NCBI GenBank assembly: GCA_937995345.1
Contig: CALKKS010000016.1
Location: forward strand, 1-44,859
DNA from: an uncultured Collinsella sp.
GTDB lineage: Bacteria; Actinomycetota; Coriobacteriia; Coriobacteriales; Coriobacteriaceae
DNA length: 44,859 nt
Direction: 5' to 3'
Shown here: in pieces, positions 38,474-44,859 of the stretch
Layout: each line of letters begins with the position of its first letter
Numbering within the stretch: the first letter of the stretch is position 1
Translations under genes and position numbers: made by a program
Notes under the pieces: generated by a model
The model's database searches: none
Told to the model about the DNA's origin: nothing
What the model saw: the letters and a program-made list of their open reading frames with translations, nothing else

Positions 38474-41400
38474 TTACGCTTCGATTGCACGGCCGATCGC
38501 CTCCATCATCTCCAAGTTAATTGCTCCATCAGCCGCCATATAGGGGAAGGAAAACACCATCCCCTCGTCGTCGATTGGCTTTTGGCGGAGCTCCAGCGCC
38601 GCTTCATCGGCCAACACATTGACGATCAACAGGCGCTTCGCCCCAACTTTTTGAGCCTTGGCCTTAAAGCGCTCGGCGTCCGTGGTCTCGCCGCCATTGC
38701 GCCTGTAGGCCTCATAGGCGCCGATACGGTAGTGCTTAAAGTCGATCCACACCCCGGTCTTGTTGCCAGCGGCATCGAGCACCTCAAAATCGCCGCCCGT
38801 CTCGGCATGGGCAGCATCACCACGAGCCAGCGAATAACGCCCGTCGTAATACACCTCGAAGATGGCCCTACCGGCAGACTCTCCCAGCTCTCCCAGGTAT
38901 ACCGCCTGGAACATGTAGGGCGTCATGTGCACCGTCGCCGCCGGTTGCAGCGTCGCAGGCACCCCGTCACGCGACCAGCGCTCGCGCACCTCGCGAATCG
39001 AGAGCAGCTCGGGCACGCGGGCCGCCGCCTGGCTTACCCGGCGAACCTTTGCGCCCTTAAAGCCCTCGTTGTAGCGACAGCGCTCCTCCAGGCGGGCGGC
39101 AATCTGCTCGACAGGCTCGCCATCGTAGTTGGGAAACTCAAAGTGCGGCACCTTGCACGCACCGCCTTCTGCATACGCATAACCGCTCGTGGCATACGGC
39201 ATACGCAACGCGGTGCTTCGGCGCGCCGGATAGCTCGCAAGCTCTTCCCACGGCAGGCAGAAATGATGCAGATAGAAGTCGCGTTCATCGTCAAAGGCGG
39301 CAAGATCCTCCATCCCAGCATTAAGCGAAGTGACTTTCCATGCCAACTTCTCATGCTTTTGCCGGGCAAGATTGTTCTTAAAGGCGGCAAGATTCTGCTG
39401 CTTATCGGCAGCGTGGTCTTTATCATCCGCCATATGATTGTTAGCAGCTGAGCAAGCACCAACCACTTGCTCAAGCTCGTAGCCCATCGGCAAATCATGT
39501 AAGAAGGAGAAGTTGCAATCGTTCGCAATTTCGCGATCGAGCATCACCTGTACGCGGGGCATCTTTACGCTCGTGCGCATCAGGCGGCCCACGGCCTGCA
39601 CCACAATGCGAGCACCTTCGACCTGATAAGAGAGGGTATTGCGAACCGGAAGATTCCGTTTGGTGCCAGACAGCAGCAGCCGTATGTTATGACGCTTTTC
39701 GGTAAACGGGACCTCTCCGCGCGCCACCAGCTCTTCCTGTTCAACCACACCTGTCAACGCCTGCTGAACAAACGTCGCCGAGCTAATCTCGACTTCCGAC
39801 GTCAGACGGCTCGTAGGCGACTCAATGTACAGAAAGTCCAGGTCCATCTTGGGACGGCGGTCGGCATCCTCGAAGCCGCAATCAACCTGTCGTACCGTGC
39901 GACACAAACTTTCCGGTACCTTGTATTTAAGATTCTTGGAAAAGCCACCGGCCGACAAATTGATGAACATCAGGGTTGGCCGGCCCATCTCGAGACGGTT
40001 TCGAGCGTCGCCCCAACCGATATCCCATTCTGCAGCGTTAAAGCACGGCACCATACCCTTGGCCTCCTTGAGTGACTCCTCGTACGATGCCTCGGGGCAC
40101 TTAACGTTCCGAATCACCAGCTCGGCAACGATTTCTCGGGCAAGGTCCAGCGCCAAGCTATTAAAGTCGCCATGGTTTCCCATGTGGCGCGTAGTAAAGA
40201 TGGCTCCTGCTTGATGCTCGTTGCGTGCAACGCCACGTGCCCAGGCGCTCACGGCAACGAGTGTCTTGCTTAGACGCTTCAATTCAAACTCGATGCTCTT
40301 GACGTCGCTTGTGCCCACCCTGTCGGCGATCTTTAAACGCAGACGCACCGCAAGCCCTTCACTTACGCCGACCTGGTCAAAGAACTCCATCACGCGCTCG
40401 TACGTCTCGTCGGGCGATACGATGGCCCCACCAAAGGCGCCGCCGGCCAACGCAGCCATACCGGCAAGATTCTTGTCTTCGTCAACCCAGGCAACGTCAA
40501 CGTTGTACGTCTTTGCCGCCTGTTTGTTAAACAGCTTGGTCTGTCGAACGATCTCTTGGTTGAGCTCGCCAATCCACGTATCCTTGCGAACCACGCCGTG
40601 AACCTCATCGAGGTAATCCAGGTTAAAGTTCTTTACGGTCGATGTGCTCCAAGTTGCGCTCATACACACGCAGGGTGCCTTGGCAGCAATGGAGGCCAAG
40701 TACGCCTCGGGCATGCGCTCAATGCCATGGCTGGTTAGGCGCGTGGTAAACATATGATCGAGCGTGGTTTCCATCACCAGGTAGCCGACGCCACGCGCAT
40801 ACATCGAGTCGTCGGCTGCATCAATATCGTCGTTCTTACGGTTCTTAAAGAACAGCGCCATCATCAACGAATCCCAAAAATACTTCTCGTTGGTCTGATC
40901 GTTCCTAATGCCCAGCGCATCGATGATGTTCTTGCGCGAAAGATCGTCTTTGTACGAAATGCTGCCGTAATACAGGCTGTCCATAAGCGCAGCGCAGCGG
41001 CCGAGATGACCCACCACCATCCTGACGATACCGCGAGCTCGGCGCACCGCCTTGTTGACTGTTGGCTGTCCATTCGCCCCATGAGCCGTAATCATATTGT
41101 GGGTACCGTTCTCATTGAGCTTGTAACGCAACGGGTTTATCGAGTTGTCACCCACCGAGATATCGTCACTGCCAAACAGATGCCGACCGAAGAGTTGCCC
41201 TTCTTTCGCCTCATCAGACAGCGCAAAAGGCAGACGTAGCTTCATCTCCATAATGCAAGAGGCAAGCGCCTTTTGAATATTCTCGGCATCCTTTGCGATT
41301 TCTTCGGCAGCTTCCTCTACGCTCGCTCGCGAAACCCTGTTCCTCTCGGCATTCGACCCCTTGTGATCACCCGACGTGGAAGCGTGCGTGTAGACCGCCA

Positions 41401-42424
41401 TCCATTGGTCTCGATTTCCTAGCAGCAAGGGGTCCACCACGCCGCCATTAAAATGACGATCAAGGATGCGCAGCACCTCATCCGGCTGAAACGTCACGGG
41501 ATCGTCCGTCAGCGTCGACAGCATGTCAGCCTTCATATGGTCGATTTCGTCAAAGATAAACATGCTCTTCTCGGCGGCTGACGCATTAAAAAGCACAACT
41601 CTCGCACCGGTCACCGTATCAATTGTGTTGACGAGCTTTTGAGGCGTGCACGCAATCACATGTGGCATGCTCTCGTCGTTGAGTAGCGCAGATGGCCAAA
41701 TCTGAGGGATTATCTCCATGCCACGCGTGATGTTTTTAAGCTCGCAACTCACTGCCCAACGCAGGCTCGCATCAGCTAACGACAGTTTGTCCCGCAGGCT
41801 GGGGGTCAGACGATCGACAACACTTCCCAGGCGTCTCCTTGTGTCAAGGATGCCCAAAAGGTCATCGGCGACCTCCATAGCGTTACGCCACGCCCGCTTA
41901 ATGACGCGATAAGAGTTCTCGTCATCTGCTTCGATGGGACACGGGATTTTGCGCACACCCACGGCACCCTTGCCGCGGGTGGCCTCAATCCAATGCAGGA
42001 TGTTCTCCCCCGCGCGCGGAAGATCGAACACCATACGCGCCGCTTCATCGCAATCCATGCCCTGGCCAACCAGCAGCTCGCGCACGCTTGCAACATAGTT
42101 ATCGCGGTTGTCCTTGCCCGGCACCACAAACACCAAGGTACGGCGACCGGGACATTTGTTAAAGCAGCCCGACTCATCCCAGCCGCTGGCAATCAGGTCG
42201 GCCGTGACCTGCTCGGCCGTGTAGTTTTTACCCGAGCCCGTCGTGGCGCCCAAAAAGTACAGGCCGTTGTTGTCCTGGTCCTTGGCGCCGTCCTGGTCCT
42301 GGGGGACAAACAGCGCACGCTCAAAAAACTCGCGCATCGCCTTTTGGCGCGCAAGATAGGGAGCAAGCTCCTTGTCGCCCGCAGACAACGGACTTGATTG
42401 ACAGTTCAGTTCCCACGTAGCCAT
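38474..42424 (-). CDS. SF2 helicase with C-terminal PD-(D/E)XK-like nuclease domain
   Basis: A 1316-residue protein. Helicase motifs: GATTGSGKN (59-67), VFVVPGK (about 98-104), DEID (292-295), MSATWS (588-593) and QAVGRLMRT (943-951), an SF2/DinG-like order. The Walker A ends in Asn where Ser or Thr is usual. Residues 1180-1270 show a PD-(D/E)XK nuclease pattern: E1190, then GDFEVLD (E1214), then WIDFKHYR (D1228, K1230), then LLIVNVL. No signal or membrane segment. GGAGG lies seven bases before the ATG at 42424. It is the first gene of a pair with the PIWI-like gene, 28 bp apart. In published pPIWI-RE modules a DinG-type helicase, a nuclease and a PIWI protein cluster. Here the first two seem fused. 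Confidence 0.75.
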   Translation of the reverse strand: MATWELNCQSSPLSAGDKELAPYLARQKAMREFFERALFVPQDQDGAKDQDNNGLYFLGATTGSGKNYTAEQVTADLIASGWDESGCFNKCPGRRTLVFVVPGKDNRDNYVASVRELLVGQGMDCDEAARMVFDLPRAGENILHWIEATRGKGAVGVRKIPCPIEADDENSYRVIKRAWRNAMEVADDLLGILDTRRRLGSVVDRLTPSLRDKLSLADASLRWAVSCELKNITRGMEIIPQIWPSALLNDESMPHVIACTPQKLVNTIDTVTGARVVLFNASAAEKSMFIFDEIDHMKADMLSTLTDDPVTFQPDEVLRILDRHFNGGVVDPLLLGNRDQWMAVYTHASTSGDHKGSNAERNRVSRASVEEAAEEIAKDAENIQKALASCIMEMKLRLPFALSDEAKEGQLFGRHLFGSDDISVGDNSINPLRYKLNENGTHNMITAHGANGQPTVNKAVRRARGIVRMVVGHLGRCAALMDSLYYGSISYKDDLSRKNIIDALGIRNDQTNEKYFWDSLMMALFFKNRKNDDIDAADDSMYARGVGYLVMETTLDHMFTTRLTSHGIERMPEAYLASIAAKAPCVCMSATWSTSTVKNFNLDYLDEVHGVVRKDTWIGELNQEIVRQTKLFNKQAAKTYNVDVAWVDEDKNLAGMAALAGGAFGGAIVSPDETYERVMEFFDQVGVSEGLAVRLRLKIADRVGTSDVKSIEFELKRLSKTLVAVSAWARGVARNEHQAGAIFTTRHMGNHGDFNSLALDLAREIVAELVIRNVKCPEASYEESLKEAKGMVPCFNAAEWDIGWGDARNRLEMGRPTLMFINLSAGGFSKNLKYKVPESLCRTVRQVDCGFEDADRRPKMDLDFLYIESPTSRLTSEVEISSATFVQQALTGVVEQEELVARGEVPFTEKRHNIRLLLSGTKRNLPVRNTLSYQVEGARIVVQAVGRLMRTSVKMPRVQVMLDREIANDCNFSFLHDLPMGYELEQVVGACSAANNHMADDKDHAADKQQNLAAFKNNLARQKHEKLAWKVTSLNAGMEDLAAFDDERDFYLHHFCLPWEELASYPARRSTALRMPYATSGYAYAEGGACKVPHFEFPNYDGEPVEQIAARLEERCRYNEGFKGAKVRRVSQAAARVPELLSIREVRERWSRDGVPATLQPAATVHMTPYMFQAVYLGELGESAGRAIFEVYYDGRYSLARGDAAHAETGGDFEVLDAAGNKTGVWIDFKHYRIGAYEAYRRNGGETTDAERFKAKAQKVGAKRLLIVNVLADEAALELRQKPIDDEGMVFSFPYMAADGAINLEMMEAIGRAIEA

Positions 42425-42467
42425 GGTCAAACCTCCGATTTAGTTGTTGCATGTGTTGAATACCATC

Positions 42468-42477
42468 CCATGCGGAC
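42468..42477 (-). promoter_or_regulatory. GTCCGCATGG word upstream of the helicase gene
   Basis: Same word as at 43563-43572, 32244-32253 and 1811-1820 (GTCCGCACGG) in the direction of the gene it precedes. Its role is not established. Confidence 0.25.
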
Positions 42478-42558
42478 AAAAACTCACGCAGGACGGTTGA
42501 GGTGGCGGCATCCATGCCGCTTGAGAAAAGAAAGAAAGGAAAGAGAAGCAGTCCGCGA

Positions 42559-42705
42559 CTACTCGCACGAAGCGAGCAGCTTCTTAAGATCGCACTCCAA
42601 TGCCTCACACTCTTCAACGTCGATCACTGCAAGGGCGACACGCATCAGGGACACCTCGCACGGAGACTCGCTTGCACAGTTATCTCCCAAAGACCCCCGA
42701 AGCAT
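42559..42705 (-). CDS. Micro-ORF, 48 residues
   Basis: A frame on the minus strand ending in VALAVIDVEECEALECDL then KKLLASCE. A shorter product of 28 residues would begin at an ATG at 42645 with GAGGTG seven bases upstream, the best ribosome-binding site in the region. Amphipathic composition and good codon use argue for coding, but the length is small. It lies upstream of the helicase gene on the same strand. Confidence 0.35.
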   Translation of the reverse strand: MLRGSLGDNCASESPCEVSLMRVALAVIDVEECEALECDLKKLLASCE

Positions 42706-42832
42706 GACCGTGCCTGTTCCCGGGCAAGCGGAACAGGAGCGCTATGCCCAAGAGTGCGAAGCAAAACAGCGCGTCTACGATGACGCCCTTAAGCAGGCGG
42801 AACATTACGCCGCGAGCAAGGGAACGACGTAG
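42704..42832 (+). CDS. Micro-ORF, 42 residues, opposite strand
   Basis: A charged helical peptide beginning MTVPVPGQAEQERYAQ. Its ATG shares the CATG with the ATG of the minus-strand micro-ORF, so the two would start back to back. No convincing ribosome-binding site. A hairpin follows its stop codon. Confidence 0.3.
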   Translation: MTVPVPGQAEQERYAQECEAKQRVYDDALKQAEHYAASKGTT

Positions 42833-42839
42833 CGATTGA

Positions 42840-42873
42840 GGCAGGCTGTCCGGACTTTTGCCGACAGCCTGCC
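42840..42873. terminator. Hairpin between micro-ORF and 42901 gene
   Basis: GGCAGGCTGTC pairs with GACAGCCTGCC around a 12-base loop. It separates convergent frames and lies 28 bp past the 42901 gene. No T-run. Confidence 0.55.
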
Positions 42874-42900
42874 GACCAGGCGCGCCGTTCATTGCAGCGG

Positions 42901-43521
42901 CTAAAGATTGCCATCGGACTTCGAACTGGCCCTGGCCGCCTCTTCGCCTGCGATCAAATTCTCGACCGCTGTATAGGCGTCATACGTAGCGTCTTCAATC
43001 TTATCCAGGGCATCTGGGTCATGCATGCAACCGCCCTCCTGGAGTTTCTGGATCAAAAACCAGGCAGCAGTGAGCAAGTTGTCGACATCCTCAACATCCA
43101 GCTGATCAATCGAATACGCGCTATCGTCGAGTCCCACCAAATATGAGCTGGCGACGCGGATGGCCTTACTTACATATGGCTCAAGGTCGTATTGGGGGTA
43201 GCGGGCATCGAGGGCCGTTAACGGATCGGTCGGCTCAACCCAATAGAGCATCGTTGCGCTCTCGCGCTTCTCCAGCGGATACTGCTCGACCGCCTTTTCC
43301 CAGCTTACATACCAAGGATTGTCGTCCTTGTCTGCAAGCGATTTGCAGTAAAAAAGTGCCGTAGCAGCACTTGCGCAAGAATAGTTATAGCGCGCCCTGC
43401 TCTTCTTGAACTCATCGTTCAGCTCATCGTTGTAAAACAGCTCCGCCTCCATGACCAAGAACGGACCATCCTCATCCGTAATGCCCATGGGATTGTTGTT
43501 GCACTCATAGTCCGGATACAT
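42901..43521 (-). CDS. Acidic protein of unknown function
   Basis: About 206 residues, soluble, acidic, aromatic-rich at the N-terminus (MYPDYECNNNPMGITDEDGPF). No family recognised. No signal peptide or membrane segment. The start at 43521 has GGAG six bases upstream; a GTG at 43536 is also open. It has the GTCCGCACGG word 42 bp upstream. Its location directly upstream of the helicase-PIWI pair on the same strand makes an accessory role possible but unsupported. Confidence 0.7.
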   Translation of the reverse strand: MYPDYECNNNPMGITDEDGPFLVMEAELFYNDELNDEFKKSRARYNYSCASAATALFYCKSLADKDDNPWYVSWEKAVEQYPLEKRESATMLYWVEPTDPLTALDARYPQYDLEPYVSKAIRVASSYLVGLDDSAYSIDQLDVEDVDNLLTAAWFLIQKLQEGGCMHDPDALDKIEDATYDAYTAVENLIAGEEAARASSKSDGNL

Positions 43522-43562
43522 TTTGTCTCCAATCACTCATATTGGTTTGTTAGCTTATGCTG

Positions 43563-43572
43563 CCGTGCGGAC
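43563..43572 (-). promoter_or_regulatory. GTCCGCACGG word upstream of the 42901 gene
   Basis: On the minus strand TTAATG directly precedes this word, which could be a -10 box. The same word is found upstream of nhaA (1811-1820) and of the small membrane protein gene (32244-32253). Bases 43573-43776 contain nothing else recognised. Confidence 0.25.
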
Positions 43573-43776
43573 ACATTAACAAGCGATATCGAAACCGCGC
43601 TCGCGCGGAAAGTTGTCGCCCTCGCGCCAATCTGCAAGTTTTTCTCACGCTATGACAAGAACTCGCATGATCGCCCCGCGGTCATTTACGGACGAATCGC
43701 AGTGAAGCCACACCGAGTCGTCGACCACGGAGCAGTACCGGGTCGCAGACGCCGCGGGCAATCGGGAACACCCCCG

Positions 43777-44601
43777 CTACCTACGCCACGAGGCAGCAAG
43801 GATAATGGGAATCCCGGCAAGGCACACAACCAAGGCCACGGCTGCGAACGCAAGCGCGATGGCTACGCTCACGACGACATAGGCCACGGCTGCGAAGGCC
43901 AGCGCCAGCAGGCAGGCAAGCAGTTCGGCCACATAGCACAGGACCAGGTTCGAGCTCGCGCGCTTCAGCAGGACATCGGCGAGGCGAACAAGCTCGACAG
44001 CGAAGCCGCTGCCGAAATTGCGCCCGGGGCCCTTGGCGAGAAACCACTTGAACAGGCACATCAGGACGCAGCCCAGCATGATCATGATGGAAACAGCCCA
44101 TACATTGTGCCCCGACTCAACAAGGCTCTGGTCACCCATCGCGCTGCCGTTGATGAGCCAACTCGTTCCATAGCCCATGAACAGCATCGCCAGCAGCAGG
44201 CAGGCGCTCACCGCAGCAAGAAGGCGCGACACGCGCTTGCTGAAAACCGGCGCCTCGCAGCTGAGCCCAAGTCCCTCGCGAACGCGCCAGACGGCATGGT
44301 AGGCAGGGTACGCCGCGACGAGCGCCGCCACGAGCAGCGACGCCCAATCGGACCCGGGCGCCGCCGACGCGTACTCCGCGATCGCGGAAACGGAGTAGTT
44401 GGTATGGAACGAATCGTTCAAGAACAGCGCGACCTCGCCCTTCCAGACGCAAAACGGAGCGGCGACAGAGGCGATGCCGGCAGCAACAAATGCAGCGATG
44501 GCAATAAGTAGCGCGCCCTGCACAAGCTTGACGACCTCACCTTTGGTGGCGCTGGACGCAGTTTCAACGGCACTGGACGAAATTTGGATAGAGGTGTTCA
44601 T
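43777..44601 (-). CDS. Multi-pass membrane protein, unknown
   Basis: A 274-residue protein with about six hydrophobic segments (for example ALLIAIAAFVAAGIASVAAPF, LLAAVSACLLLAMLFMGYG, ELLACLLALAFAAVAYVVVSV and ALAFAAVALVVCLAGIPIILA). No transport or enzyme motif is visible. AAAGGAAAATC precedes the ATG at 44601; a longer frame to 44739 would run through sequence that is unlikely to code. The upstream 258 bp (44602-44859) contain no further gene that I can support. Confidence 0.75.
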   Translation of the reverse strand: MNTSIQISSSAVETASSATKGEVVKLVQGALLIAIAAFVAAGIASVAAPFCVWKGEVALFLNDSFHTNYSVSAIAEYASAAPGSDWASLLVAALVAAYPAYHAVWRVREGLGLSCEAPVFSKRVSRLLAAVSACLLLAMLFMGYGTSWLINGSAMGDQSLVESGHNVWAVSIMIMLGCVLMCLFKWFLAKGPGRNFGSGFAVELVRLADVLLKRASSNLVLCYVAELLACLLALAFAAVAYVVVSVAIALAFAAVALVVCLAGIPIILAASWRR

Positions 44602-44859
44602 GATTTTCCTTTCAAAGAAGGCTACGTTCGCAAGCAAATGTAAGAAAAACACTGTCTTCGAGGGATTGAACAAGACTGTTGCCCTCAGAGACAAACATAT
44701 GTTGTTATCGGCATATTGGCCGCTCGGGCACTCCATCATTAGTCATTTGTAATTCATCAAATCGCAGGGTCTCATTACGCTCAAGCAGAACAGATTGAAT
44801 AAGCTGAGTCCTAGGCCCTTTCGACACCACCTATATTGCGAATCAGCACCGCCGCCCAC

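Noticed and set aside
42680..42892. 70-codon minus-strand frame with a hydrophobic segment
   Set aside because: It runs through the hairpin at 42840-42873 and is antisense to the plus-strand micro-ORF. No ribosome-binding site.
44650..44737. tRNA-like stretch on the minus strand (GGAGTGCCCGAGCGG ... GTTCAATCCC)
   Set aside because: It resembles the D-arm and T-loop of a serine or leucine tRNA, but acceptor and anticodon stems do not pair, so no tRNA gene or clear remnant is claimed.
1..44859. CRISPR array or cas genes
   Set aside because: No regularly spaced short direct repeats and no Cas1/Cas2-like protein were seen. The helicase-nuclease fusion does not carry an HD domain typical of Cas3.

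Overview
The window reads as chromosome of a Collinsella-type coriobacterium (Actinomycetota). The GC content is high and GC3-biased, GTG and TTG starts are frequent, the wall protein carries an MPATG sorting signal, and families such as NhaA, PpaC, lactose/cellobiose-type PTS and MPATG surface proteins sit together. Genus is inferred from these features. No rRNA, tRNA, CRISPR array, prophage or complete insertion sequence was found.

Layout. 1-4009 (minus strand): nhaA, manganese pyrophosphatase ppaC and a ROK glucokinase. 4197-10030: a beta-glucoside PTS operon on the minus strand (6-phospho-beta-glucosidase, IIC, IIB, IIA, SGNH hydrolase, second IIB) with a divergent GntR/UTRA regulator. 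manA follows at 10106. 11056-13415: an AT-richer AbiEi/AbiEii-like toxin-antitoxin pair, bracketed by 48-bp direct repeats and, outside these, by two inverted copies of a palindromic element. 13423-24882: housekeeping genes (pcrA helicase, 2-hydroxyacid dehydrogenase, uppP, uspA, a two-component pair, an unknown gene, purH, a GNAT acetyltransferase). 25294-32673: a DUF2207 membrane protein, gluQ-RS, a tacA-tacT toxin-antitoxin pair with its promoter and operator, three consecutive metallophosphoesterases and two small membrane-associated proteins. 32775-36125: a large coiled-coil surface protein with a central CAP/SCP domain and a sortase signal. 36595-42424: a two-gene unit of a 1316-residue SF2 helicase with a C-terminal PD-(D/E)XK-like nuclease domain, followed by a ~616-residue protein whose second half resembles MID/PIWI (pPIWI-RE-type Argonaute relatives). 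42559-44601: micro-ORFs, an unknown acidic protein and a membrane protein.

Two things stand out. The first is the helicase-nuclease plus PIWI-like pair, which looks like a defence or plasmid-interference module. The second is a population of nested palindromes in intergenic regions. Two of these (11056-11186 and 13286-13415) share a ~78-bp core but have perfectly paired 26-27-bp arms of unrelated sequence. Three others (9026-9123, 16461-16533, 19430-19522) have 24-26-bp arms and different cores. Further dispersed repeats are a MITE-like pair (71-300 and 24949-25182), a CTAGTCATT family and a GGTGCAAAG family.

Gene functions come from motifs and family knowledge read by eye. No database search was run, and the PIWI, AbiE and nuclease-domain calls are inferences.
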